Positions 1-10,396 of a stretch of 64,000 nucleotides of DNA are shown one piece after another; position 1 is the stretch's first letter, and each line of letters starts with the position of its first letter. Made by a program: the position numbers and the translations under genes. The DNA comes from Philonthus cognatus (lineage: Eukaryota; Arthropoda; Insecta; Coleoptera; Staphylinidae), in contig OW052249.1 in the NCBI GenBank assembly GCA_932526585.2, positions 10,012,424 through 10,076,423 of the forward strand, read 5' to 3'. The notes below the pieces were generated by a model that saw only the letters and a program-made list of their open reading frames with translations, ran no database searches and had not been told where the DNA came from.

Positions 1-740
1 TATGAACCTTTATTATTTTATAGGGTTTATACGTATGCTTGCTTACAGTTTTTAAAAGGTTTAATTAACTTGTGAAAATATATTTCTCAATATTACGGCT
101 AGATACCGTCGAATCTTTATTCTCCATTTTGTAAATCTTACCTCTTGGTTTTTCAAATGATCTATACTCACTTAAATTGTGATATAAATATATTTGAAAT
201 ATTTCTTTTTCTGGCTGTCATCGGTCCGAATAGCGCTTAAAATATAGGTCTAAAGCTGCGTTCTTATTTTCATTACCCTCAATATACCACCCAAAATGTT
301 TAATTTTCCATAGTTTATAAAAATATTCATTTTAGACTCGGCTTTTAAATAAATATAATCGAAAATATTTCGTTAACAATGGAATATCAAAACCAATAAG
401 TAATTAATATTGAACTTCATGACATGTAAACAAACAAAAAAAAAACGCTTACAGAATTCAATTCATGGTCATTTAGGAAATCTTTTTTTGTATTTTAGCT
501 ATTTAGGACAAAACAAAATATTAAGTGTTACATTTGTTGCAATCCCAAGAAAAAATGCAATTTTTAGAGGTACTCAGATACAGATTTTAAGAAAATACTA
601 GTTTTGATAATATCTCAAAAATTAAAACATCTACATTTTCTTTAAGTACACCACTGGATTCTATGTCAAAAGTCATAAAACGTTCTTATATAAATTTTGT
701 TTGTATCTCCATAAATAATCGAGTCATAAGAGATAATAAA
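1..740. other. AT-rich stretch without a recognisable gene
   Basis: No coding region, RNA gene or named repeat was recognised. The 63-codon open frame at 410-601 is low complexity and is best read as chance. Confidence 0.5.
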
Positions 741-920
741 AACCGACAGATTTTGAGAATCACCCTGTATCTTCTAAACCAATCTAGTTAGTGTAGATCT
801 GATTGCGCCATTAAACTAAGCCCAAAAAAGAGAACCGGACATACATCATAGTTTTTTGTATCTCTTACCGTTTAGCCTATACCCTATAATATCAACGAAA
901 AAAAAAAAAACACCCTGTAC
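741..920. repeat. Two mariner-type element ends (caccctg-TA)
   Basis: Caccctg followed by TA occurs at 761-769 and 911-919. This is the reverse complement of the TA-cagggtg start shared by the mariner-type elements elsewhere in the window. No matching left ends were found, so these look like truncated copies. Confidence 0.4.
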
Positions 921-954
921 ATATCCCAATTACAGTGTATATGCTGTAAATCTT

Positions 955-1090
955 ACAGTTAAAATTGAAGCTTTAAACGTGTGTTTTCCACTTCCAGCAT
1001 GAAGTAAAATTTCAAGTTTAAAAATCCCTGAAATATTATTTCAGGCTTAATCTGAGATTGAAAACACTCGTTTAATAATTTAATATGAAC
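955..1090. repeat. Palindromic hairpin repeat, diverged copy
   Basis: It carries the family signature gtgttttccact, then gcatgaagtaaaatttcaag, and ends in aacactcgttt. The centre is diverged from the better copies at 32.3, 33.9 and 58.5 kb. Confidence 0.55.
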
Positions 1091-1238
1091 TCTTTTAATA
1101 TGTATACTTAAAGAAAAAGTTAGGTTAGTTATATTTGAACTGATGGATAACATTTGAAAAGGTCAATTAACTGTTACATAGATTAGGTTACATTTGATCT
1201 CATGAACTAAAGTTAGGTTAGTTTGAATGTCAGTCTAA

Positions 1239-1400
1239 AGCAAAGTTGTTAAAAAAACGTTTTTTTTTTAATTTTAATTAAAACAAACAGATTTCTTTTT
1301 ACAAAACGTGTTTTTTCATTGAAATAGCGTTTAAAACATAAACAATTTAAAACATGTTTAAAACACGTTTAAAACCAGTTTAAAACACGGTTAAAATCCC
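1239..1400. repeat. Left end of the hAT MITE family
   Basis: The run aagttgttaaaaaaacg, an attttaattaaaacaaaca block and repeated gtttaaaaca words match the left half of the complete MITE at 21565-21986. The right end is missing, so this copy is truncated. Confidence 0.5.
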
Positions 1401-1424
1401 ACTTATGCTGTGTTTTTAAAAAAA

Positions 1425-1755
1425 TATATAAAAAATTACTAAAACGTCGGATTTTCATGAAATTTTCAGGGATCGCTAGAGGAAAGAATGTGTTTTACTG
1501 TCACGTAGAAATAAATCAAATTCATTACTTCAGAAATAAACTACAGGTGGTTAAAGTTGATTAATAAGTGAATGAACATTGGGATAAAAGTGAACATTTT
1601 GGTTCCTTTTGAAAAAATTGTGAAAAATTACCGAAACTTCGGATTTTTGTGAACTTTTCAAGAATCGCGAGAGCAAAGAATGCGCTTTACTGTCACATGG
1701 GAATAATAGAAATTCATTACTTGGGAAATACATTACACGAGGTTAAAGTTACCAC
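1425..1755. repeat. Two-copy direct repeat of about 190 bp
   Basis: Both copies share attac(t/c)gaaac-(g/t)tcgga, then ttttcaggatcgc(t/g)agag and tttactgtcac, followed by attcattac and gttaaagtt. Identity is moderate. No coding content is seen here or in 1756-2085. Confidence 0.5.
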
Positions 1756-2099
1756 CGTTTGGTTCAAGAGTCCAATTTTAATTCGAAAACATTAACTTCA
1801 AATTTAAGTTCGAAACGTTCAATTCTCGGATAATCTCAAAATGTCGATTTTACTTTTTATTTTGTAAAAGCAAAAAAAAAACTCAGTCTCACTATACAAA
1901 CATTGAAAGTTTAAATGAATAATAATTATAATAAGAATCTATAAAACTACAAATAACATTATTTGTAGTTTGTTTTGTCTCATGAACTTATGAAAAAAGT
2001 TATGCTCAAATTTGGTAAAATCTAATTTTTTTTTTGGAAATATGAAAAATCAGCTCAAAATGAAAACATTGATTTAAGCGTAAAATCAATTTAACTTTG

Positions 2100-3934
2100 C
2101 GTCACAAAGAAGAGGACAGTTCCGATTCGTATCGTACCAATGAAAATTGCCGAGAACATTACTGATGATCCTGGAATTGGAATTCAAGCGGCTCACCAAG
2201 GTGCAGCTCCCAAGGTGCAGCAGCCGCCGGCGAGGAATCTTAAGCCAGAGATCGTCGAGCCTCAACTGGTCCCGGGTGGGGCAGGCCGCGTCGACGTGCT
2301 CCAAAGAAACGACGAAGCCGCTGAAGAGGACCACGGGGCAGCAGCCGATGACACCAGAAACTACAGTCTGAGGAGTAGAGAATACTTAAGACGCCCACCG
2401 AGATATACCGCGAACATCACTGTGGTGCAGGAGCCGCAGACCTATTTGGAAGCCATGGGCAGCAGAGATTCCAGGGAATGGTCAAACGCAATCACTGAGG
2501 AGCTCAACGCCTTAGAGAGGAACAACACATGGCAACTTGTGAAGAGGCAACATGAAAATCATCGGGTCTCAATGGGTTTTTTCCATTAGGGATGCAACAT
2601 CAAACAAGCCAAGGTTCAAGGCCAGACTGTGTGCTAAAGGATTTTCTCAAGAGAAGGGAGTTGACTACGACGAGATATTCTCACCCATGACAAGATTTGA
2701 ATCGATACGAATCGTGTTGGCAACAGGAGTCAAGAACGATTACAAAATCCTCCAGTTCGATTTACGCACGGCATTCCTATATGGGGACCTACGGGAGACC
2801 ATCTACATGGACCCACCAGAGGGCGCTGATGTCAGCGGTGATGAAGTCTGCAAGCTGCTGAAGTCGCTCTACGGATTAAAGCAGGCATCGCGTTGCTGGA
2901 ACAAGAAGTTCAATCAGTTCATGGTAGGCCAAGGGTTCCAACGAGGCGAAGCAGACAAATGCGTCTACAGGAGAGGTAACGCCAACAACAATCATCCTGA
3001 TTCTCTACGTCGATGACGGACTCGTCATGTCGTCAGATGATGCGTTGCTTCACAGCTTCGTGAATGATTTGCGGAAGCAATTCGAGATACCGGTTTCGCG
3101 ACCTGGACATTTTATTGGGATGGAGGTCCTAGACGAGTTAAGTGAAACCAACGATCGTCGTATATTAATTCACCAGTCTAATTACATTCGCAAGGTAATC
3201 GAGGAGTTTCGTATGCAGGATGCAGCAGTCGTCAGCACGTGAGACTGAAGAAGCCGGACGACGACGAAAGTGGCGAGAACGTCTATCCGTACCGGGAGGC
3301 TATGGGATCATTAATGTTCGCAGCGATTGTGACACGATCAGACGTAATGTTCGCCACGAATCAGGTTAGTAGGTACACATCGAACAATGACCTGACTTAC
3401 TGGAATGCCGTCAAGCGCATCCTTAAGTACTTGAAGGGTACATAAAACCTTGGGATTGAGTATCGCCGAGACACGGAAATGTCCCAGGTTATGGGATATT
3501 CCGACTCAGATTTTGGAAATGACTTGGATACCGGTCGTTCCACGTCGGGCTTAGTTTTCCTCCTATCTGATGGGGCGGTCACCTGGTCCAGCCAAATCCA
3601 GAAGGCTGTGACATTGTCAACGACGGAAGCTGAGTACGTCGCCGCCTCGGAAGCAACGAAAGAGGCAACCTGGATTCGTCATTTCCTGAAAGACATCGGA
3701 GAACCAGTCTATGAAGCCACAACTTTGAAAATGGACAACCAAAATTCAGTCTTTCATAAGAGAACAAAGCACGTGGACATCAAATTTCATCACATCCCTG
3801 AGAAGCTTGAGAAAGGCATCATCAACGTCAGCTATGTATCATCAGAACTTGAACTAGCCGACGTCTTCACCAAACCGACTCCACGTGACCATTTCAATAA
3901 ACTTGTTTTCAACTTGGGAATGAGAAAGGTTTAA
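2100..3934 (+). pseudogene. Copia-type LTR retrotransposon pol fragment (RT and RNase H), broken
   Basis: This is the C-terminal half of a Copia pol polyprotein, which copies retrotransposon RNA into DNA. Visible in order are the pre-RT segment ending in a SREWSNAI block (~2470), reverse transcriptase with KARLCAKGFSQ, FDLRTAFLYGDL and KLLKSLYGLKQASRCW (2620-2900), the YVDDG catalytic box at ~3007, and RNase H with SDSDFGNDLDTGRSTSG and STTEAEYVAASEA (3485-3655). It ends in an ADVFTKP motif. The reading frame shifts near 2560, 3010 and 3240, and a TAA stop sits at ~3443. Gag, protease and integrase are absent upstream, so this is a 5'-truncated dead copy. GC content is higher than in the flanks, which fits a relatively recent insertion. 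Confidence 0.93.
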
Positions 3935-4310
3935 AGTTTGTTTTCGATTCATCATTTTTGTTCGTCATTTCAAACGAAGTCATTTGAATTATTTGTCCTT
4001 TCATGATTATGAAGCACTTAATTGGATGGAGTATTGAGTTATTCGAATTTTCGCGCTTTGATACTGGTGCCATTACACGGGAGATTGGGACAGGACTAGC
4101 AATCCGTGACCGACCTTTTGGTTTTGTTCGGTTTCCATGGTGAAGAACGATAGAAGATTGTACGCGCGTGAGAAAGAGGCCCTGTCGGTTAACTTGTAAC
4201 ACGAAAACGGTACAATAAACATCGAATAGTTCAGAAACAGTATTATTATTTAAAAATTCAAACACGGACTGGGACATAATATTTGAGCCTTGATTTAAGT
4301 TTGAAATCAA
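3935..4310 (+). repeat. Possible 3' LTR of the Copia element
   Basis: The non-coding segment directly after the pol stop contains an aataaa-like signal (acaataaac, ~4211) and a GC-rich block at 4065-4200. An LTR is expected here, but no 5' LTR is present for comparison, so the boundaries are inferred. Confidence 0.4.
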
Positions 4311-4439
4311 TCGAGCGTTACATCACTTCAAAACCACATTCTTCGGCTGTCGTCCGCCTTTTGCTTTAAGAAAATATCAAGTTCAAAAGAGTTGCGCCTA
4401 ATTATTTGAGCGACTATTTCTTGAGAATTTATTAATCAT

Positions 4440-5480
4440 TAAAATACGGACTTTGACTTGAAATGTAATTGATATTTTTGGAATATCTAGTAAAGATATT
4501 TCAATTCCAATTATAACCAATCGAAGTTTATTCGTTTCTGTGTAGATTTTTAGAATTTTGTATTAATTTAATAATCTGTTAATTTTTTACAATTGTTTAA
4601 ATAAAAAACATTCACTCAAAATCGTTGATTTTATTGCATAATTTTAACTTTGGCTGAATATTTTCGGAAAACGTGACCTTACGGCTATCTTTTATCTTCT
4701 ACAATTTTTTCAAAGAAACCATTGTCTTAAAATTGTTAATTTTATTGCATAATTTTAACTTTGACTAAATATTTTTAGAAAATGTGGTGAGATAATATAA
4801 TGTTCTTTCTATAACTGCAATTAATTCTAAGTACATTTTTTGAATTTCACGTAGATGGTGTAAAATTTTAATTTTATACAAATTTTTCAAAGAAATCATT
4901 CTCCAAAAATTGTCAACTGCATAATTTCAAATTTCGCTGGATGTTTTAAGAAAACGTGGCGAGATAATTTAATTTTCTTTTTATAATATATAAGTGCCAT
5001 CAATTCGAAGTAAATTCTGTGAATTTCAGGTTGATGGCATAAAATATTTATTTTTCACATTTTTTTCAAAGAAAACATTGCCCCAAAATTGTTAATTTTA
5101 TTGCTTAATTTCAACTTTGGTTGAAATTTTCGGAAAATACGTCAAGATAATTATATATTATTTCTATAAAATGTAAGTCTAATCAATTCTAAGTAAATTG
5201 TGTGAATTTTACGTTGATGGCATAAAATTTTAATTTCTTACAATTTTTTTAAAGAAAACATTCTCCCAAAATTGTCAATTTTATCGTATAATTTCAACTT
5301 TGGCTTGATATTTTGGAAAATCCAGTAGAGATATTTAAATTTCTATTACGGCCAATCAAAGTTTATTCATATCATGTAGATTCTATGAATTTTATTAGGT
5401 TGATTTGATAATTCGTAAAATCTTTACAATTCTCTCAAAATAAACATTCTCCTAAAATCGTTGAATTGAGGCATTCGTTA
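4440..5480. repeat. Satellite-like tandem array, about 180 bp unit, 5-6 copies
   Basis: The words aaacattctcccaaaattg, then ttttattgcataatttcaac, ctttggctgaatatttt and agataatt recur near 4610, 4718, 4888, 5070, 5256 and 5444. Spacing is 170-190 bp except for one short first unit. Units differ by many substitutions and indels, so the array is old. No coding potential is seen. Confidence 0.8.
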
Positions 5481-5672
5481 TTTTTGTAAAAGTTTTAACC
5501 GAGTGTTTTCTACTCCTAGGCTAAGCATGAAGTAGAATTTCGAGTTCAGAAAAGCCTGAAAATTTAGTTTGGTCGCGTAGCGAAGCGAAGCCACCAAACC
5601 AAATTTTCAGGCTTTTCTAAACTTGAAAGTTTACTTCATGCACCCCGCGTGTAAAACACTGAAATAATCTGA
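5470..5672. repeat. Palindromic hairpin repeat copy
   Basis: The left arm has gagtgttttctactcc and gcatgaagtagaatttcgag. The right arm has aacttgaaagtttacttcat and ends in taaaacactga. The centre reads ggtcgcgtagcgaagcgaagcc. The arms can pair over about 45 bp. No gene is seen from 5673 to 5915. Confidence 0.8.
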
Positions 5673-5915
5673 AGTTTAAAATACACTTTTTCAGCAGCAT
5701 ACTGATTTAGAAGTATATTATAAACATTACAATAAGTCAGTGTTTTATAAATTTTAACAATAAATTTATTTTACTTGTTTAAGTTGATGTTTTTGAATTT
5801 TATTTTTCTATTATAGTTTTTTTGACATTATGTTTATTTGTGACAGTAATGATATGTTTTAACAGTTACGACGTTTTTGGATGTTTTTCGACAATTGTAT
5901 TAAAATACTTTATAT

Positions 5916-6990
5916 CTAGGGAGGGAGGGGAAGGTGAAAGAATTTGAGTGGAAGGGGGTGGTTATTGAGAGGGTAAAAAGTTTTAAGTATTTAGGGTTTA
6001 TGTTCAAAGGGACGGAAGGGTATGAGGAGCACGTGAAATAGGTGCAGAGTAAGCCTAGGAAAGCGTGGGGGATGGCTTGGGGAAAGTGGATGGGGAATAT
6101 TGTGAGAGCGGCATATAAAATATGGGATGTGTGTGTGAGATCTGTGCTTATGTATGGAGCGGAAGTGTGGGGGGCGAAAGGGTATGAGTGCATGGAGAGG
6201 GAACAGATGTGGTTCCTGAAGCGCATGCTGGGGGTGGAAAGGTCCACGCCCAGCTACATAGTGCTTCAGGAGACTAATAGGGAGAGTTTAGAGTGCGAGG
6301 CCATTGTGAGAGTGGTGAGGTATAAGATGAGATTGTGGGAACTGGAGGAAGAGAGATTGGTGAAGGATGTATGGGTGACGAGAGTGTGTGGGGGTGAGGG
6401 TAGATGGAGGGGGGAGAGGAGAAAATTGTATGAGAGGGTAGGGTTGCCGGAGGCAAATAGAATGGAATGGCTAGGGAACGGGATGAAGGATGATGAGTGG
6501 GTGAAGGGGAAAGGGAAGGAGGTGGAAGGGCAGGAAAGGCAAGGGCGTATCGAGAGAAGTGAGTACTATGATATGTATGGGAGGTGGCAGGTGTATGGAA
6601 GAGTGCCGAGATATCTGATAGAGAGGGGATGAAGAAGAAAGGAGAGGGTGATTGTGGCAAGGGCTAGGTGTGGATCGGAGGAGAGAGGAAGGAAAGTGTG
6701 GATGGGGGAAGAATATGGAAGGTGTGTATTGTGTGAGCATGGGAAGGATACGTGGGGCCACTTGGTGGAGGAATGCGAGGGGGTGAAGGAGGAATGGATG
6801 GGAGCGAAAGGGAGTAGAAGGGTGATGGAGTGGATAAAGAGGATGGGGTAGGGGTAAGGACGTTGGAGAAGCTAGGAAGGGAGAGGGAAAATAGAAGAGA
6901 GGGTAGAAGGGAGAGGATTTAGTTATAGAATTGAATGTAAAGTTTTGTTTGTAATGAAGAATGCCAATAAAGGTCTTTTTTTTAACTTTA
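5916..6990 (+). pseudogene. Non-LTR retrotransposon ORF2, C-terminal fragment, 5'-truncated
   Basis: The fragment begins in the RT thumb region (VKSFKYLGFMF near 5965). It continues through the VLMYGAEVWGAKG segment and a long basic/acidic helix-rich tail, and ends in a zinc-knuckle-like CVLC...HLVEEC (6725-6780). A TAG stop lies at ~6040, and the frame shifts between the main part (ending at 6630) and the zinc part (6648-6850). A polyadenylation-like aataaag followed by a T run closes the element near 6966-6985. Base composition is strikingly G-rich on this strand compared with its neighbours. The clade could not be assigned. The lack of RNase H and the YLG...W-G layout fit several insect non-LTR clades. 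Confidence 0.8.
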
Positions 6991-7351
6991 TATCTAATTA
7001 GATTAATTTAGAACTAAATAATAAATAACTAATCATCACTTAATAAACAAAAAACAAATGATTAAAGTATACTCGTTAAACAAGATCAGTTGATTATTTA
7101 TCTAATGAAAAACAATTATAATAATTGTCTTTTTATCATTACACTATAATTATTTAATTACTTATTACTCATTTTAAATCTAGTTGTATGTACTCGTAAA
7201 ATAGCAAATTGTTGTAACACCTAGTATAGTATTACAGGAAAAATTAAACATATGTATTAATTTATATTTTAACTTGTTATGTGTAGTTTTTATTTTTATT
7301 TATATTATAATGATTGCATAAATGTATCCTTATATTCTTGTATGACTTATG

Positions 7352-7560
7352 TAAAGCTTGTATTACACGACACCATTTTCTTGTACAAGAAAATAATATA
7401 CTATTTTCTATCATGGTGTAATGCACAAAATATGACCAAACTCAAATATTGTACAGTTTTGTATAATGGAAATAGGACATGTTCTATTTGGTACACTATG
7501 ATAGAAAAAAGGATACCATTTTATTGTACAAGAAAATAATGTCGTCTAATACAAGCTTAA
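7352..7560. repeat. Inverted-repeat element of about 205 bp
   Basis: The left arm aagcttgtattacacgacac and ccattttcttgtacaagaaa is mirrored by ttgtacaagaaaataatg and ctaatacaagctt on the right. A second inner pair (ctatcatggtgtaatg / tacactatgatag) makes it a near-perfect fold-back. No gene is seen in 6990-7350. Confidence 0.7.
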
Positions 7561-8139
7561 GACTTGTCCGTAACATCAATAAATAAGTAAATAAGCAAAT
7601 GATTATTGCATGCACGCATATAATTATGAAAAAAAAATATATAGGTTACAATTTTTATTCACGTAAACTAGTAAACTTATTTGAATAAAAAAGCTATACA
7701 ACATAATGTACCGGGTGGGCAAATAAGCGAGGTAAGCGGCTGAGTTACGGTAAAAAATTTTATGGGTTAAGTGGGCAAAGGAAAATGCTGGAAATTATTT
7801 TCAAGTTTCCAAGCTGCCAGTAGGCGTTTCCACCATCTTGAATTACATTAAGTTACGTTTCTAGCGATTTTCCCCAGTGAATGTAACAAAAAAGTATTTG
7901 CGTTTTAATGCTAACCTAAAGTGGAACATTTTTTGTAAAAACAATTTTTCTCTATCTTTCGAAATAAAGTGGTGGGGGGTATTTGAATGTTGTTTTAAAT
8001 AACTTCGAAACGGCTTAATGGATTTGGATAAATTTGGTATCATTGAAAAGAGCATTTCTTGGGATTTTAGGTTTCTCGTAATCATGACAGTTGTGACCTA
8101 CACGGCCGCCGATAGAGGGCGATATTCGATATTATAACT

Positions 8140-8560
8140 AGTGAAGGGAATAATCGATATTCTAATTAGTAATTAGTCGATTACTGAAATATATCGATAT
8201 AATCGATTATTATACGGAAATTAGTAATTACTAATTAGTAATTACTAAGTAGTAATTACTAATTTAAGCGATTATTTGATTGGGTAAAATAGTAATACGA
8301 ATTTAAACAATTATTTAATCAGCTAAATTAGTATATACTAATTTAAGCGATTATTTGATCGGGTAAAATAGTATATACAATTTAAGTGATTATTCCGTCG
8401 GGCAAATTACTAATTAATATACTAAAGTAAATGATTATTATATCGATAGACTGGACTATTAATTATTATAAACAATTGTGTCGCTTATTATCTCGGTAGA
8501 CAGGACTACTAATTATTATATAGTAATACTAATAATTACAGATTTGACGGTTGTTTTGTA
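8140..8560. repeat. AT-rich short-period repeats inside the TIR element
   Basis: Words such as attactaattagtaatta and aatttaagcgattatttgat, with gggtaaaatagta, recur every ~40 bp near 8262, 8298, 8340 and 8381. Several words are palindromic. Confidence 0.6.
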
Positions 8561-8639
8561 TTTCATTAAATAAATCATTAAATAATAATAATTATATAAA
8601 AATTCTAATCTTCACTACTAATAAACATCATCACCAGGG

Positions 8640-9110
8640 AAAAACGCTAAAGAAACCACGGGCTTAAAAACAAACTTTTAAAATCACTCCTTCAAAAAAG
8701 TATTCATTAAAAGACCACCCCTTGTAAAAACTTTTATGGAAAATCACACCTACGAAAAAAAAAACACGTCATGAAAAACTACCCCTTGTAAAAAGATTCC
8801 TGTAATATCAGCCCCACTCCCGAAAAAACATCTTCCAAAAGGAACAATCCCCCTAAAAATCATCCTTACGGATAACCATTCCTAAAAACCCTCTCTATAA
8901 AAATCACTTCCTGAAAATACACCCCTCGAAATACCACCCCCTTAAAATACCATCCCCTTGAAATGCTAACCCTTCGAAATACCACTTCCAAAAATCCACC
9001 CCCCGAAACAACCACCGATAAAAAACTTGGCCTCTCACCCCTAAAAAACCATCCAAAAAAAAAATCCCCTAAAACACCCCTTGCAAAAAACAGTTACATT
9101 TTAACCCCCC
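8640..9110. repeat. G-poor degenerate tandem array (acc-ccc / aaaa alternation)
   Basis: About 470 bp alternate A-runs with C-rich blocks (for example accaccccttgtaaaaa and gaaataccaccccc) every 17-20 bp, with very few G on the plus strand. It is a degenerate minisatellite. No coding signal is seen. Confidence 0.6.
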
Positions 9111-9239
9111 CGGTTATCATATGTTTGAACTGAAAAGTTAATTACTAATTTTCAACTTTTCAACTAGTAATTTAATCGATTATTAAAATATATCGTTTCA
9201 AAATAATCGATTATTAAAATATATCGATTATTCCCATCA

Positions 9240-9505
9240 CTAATTATAACCAAAATATTGGATTTTCTCAAAAAAATTAAATGCGATGGTATGACTATTT
9301 TTAGACTAGAAAATAGACAAATGACCAACGAATAAGCTTGCGCAAACCGCATCTTGATAACTTTATTATTAAGATTATTATTAGATATTAAGATGCGGTT
9401 TGCGCAGGCTTATTGGTTGGTCATTTGTCTATGTTCTAGTCTAAAAAAAACATATCATCGCATTTAAATTTTTTGAGAAAATCCAATATTTTGGTTATAA
9501 TATCG
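9240..9505. repeat. Nested hairpin of about 265 bp
   Basis: The left arm taaccaaaatattggatttt through gcgcaaaccgcatctt is mirrored by aagatgcggtttgcgc through aaaatccaatattttggtta. The loop is near 9365 and the arms are about 115 bp with few mismatches. Confidence 0.8.
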
Positions 9506-9894
9506 AATAACGCCCTCTATCGGCGGCCGTGTAGGTCACAACTGTCATAATTACGAGAAACCTAAAAGCCCAAGAAATGCTCTTTTCAATGATATTTAAG
9601 TTAACATTAAAACGCAAATACTTTATTATTATATTCATTGGGGAAAATCGCGAGAAACGTAACTTTATGTAATTCAAGATGGTGGAAACGCCCACTGGCA
9701 GCCATCTTGGAAACTTGAAAATAATTTCCAGCATTTTCCCTTGCCCACTTTACCTATAAAAATGTTTACCGTAACTCTCTACGATCGTTAGTTTCTGAGA
9801 TACAGCCGCTTACCTCGCTTATTTGCCCACCCGGTACATATAAAAATGTGTATATAAAAAGATATTAATAAATAACACGTAATAAACGACTTAC

Positions 9895-10120
9895 CGTGTC
9901 TGTTTCCCTCTGCTATGCTGGGACTGGCCTTTGCTTCCTTTCCATCTGGCAAATACAACTTGAGTGTCGCGATAATGCACCCATGAGTGACTTTCCTGTT
10001 ATTCTCTACAACGTCTACACCGAATTGCACTATGTCCCCTGAGCTGACTTCGTGTGGTTCAGATTCCGTGGAAGACAACCGTGTATTGTTCACAAACGTA
10101 CCATTACTACTTTTTGTATC
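9895..10120 (-). CDS. SLMAP: SLMAP, second FHA-domain exon
   Basis: SLMAP is a tail-anchored membrane protein whose FHA domain binds phosphothreonine and which works with the STRIPAK phosphatase complex. This internal exon reads DTKSSNGTFVNNTRLSS, then GDIVQFGVDVVENNRKVTHG, then LKLYLPDGKEAKAS. It supplies the second half of the FHA fold, with its NGTF motif. The acceptor (tatatag, minus strand) lies at 10121-10122 and the donor gtaagt at 9889-9894. Length is 226 nt, entering in phase 0 and leaving in phase 1. The frame is open and joins perfectly to the exon at 14879-15187. The rest of the protein (coiled coils, C-terminal anchor) was not recognised to the left and probably lies outside the window. 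Confidence 0.95.
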
Positions 10121-10396
10121 CTATATAAAAATTCAAATACATTTTCAAAGAGTTAATAATATAGTCTGAATTGTTTTGGCTGGTGTAACTAATTATTAAT
10201 TTGAATTTTCCTTTTCACCTTTTTTCAATATAATGGTTGCCTGTGTCTGTTGTTTGTGTACAAAATTACCAATAAGAAGTCAGACACGAGTATTCTAGTT
10301 ATTAGAATTTTGGGGTCCCCCTGCAAAACGCTTTCTTATTTTTAAATAATTCGTTTTCTAAAGAATTAATAAGTTTTTTGTTTGAAAAATTGTATA

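Larger units (their letters stand above)
7711..9834. mobile_element. Long-TIR non-autonomous mariner-type element
   Basis: The ends are ccgggtgggcaaataagcga at 7711 and its reverse complement ending at 9834. Each is flanked by TA, the target duplication of mariner/Tc1 elements. The arms stay inverted copies of each other for more than 330 bp (to about 8138 and 9500), including the block cggccgccgatagagggcg. No transposase is present. The interior holds AT-rich repeats, a G-poor degenerate array and a nested hairpin, listed separately. The element ends about 60 bp downstream of an SLMAP exon. Confidence 0.8.

Noticed and set aside
5900..6761. Long minus-strand open frames opposite the G-rich non-LTR fragment
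   Set aside because: They are proline/serine/histidine-rich shadows of the purine-rich plus strand. The plus frame carries recognisable RT-tail and zinc motifs.
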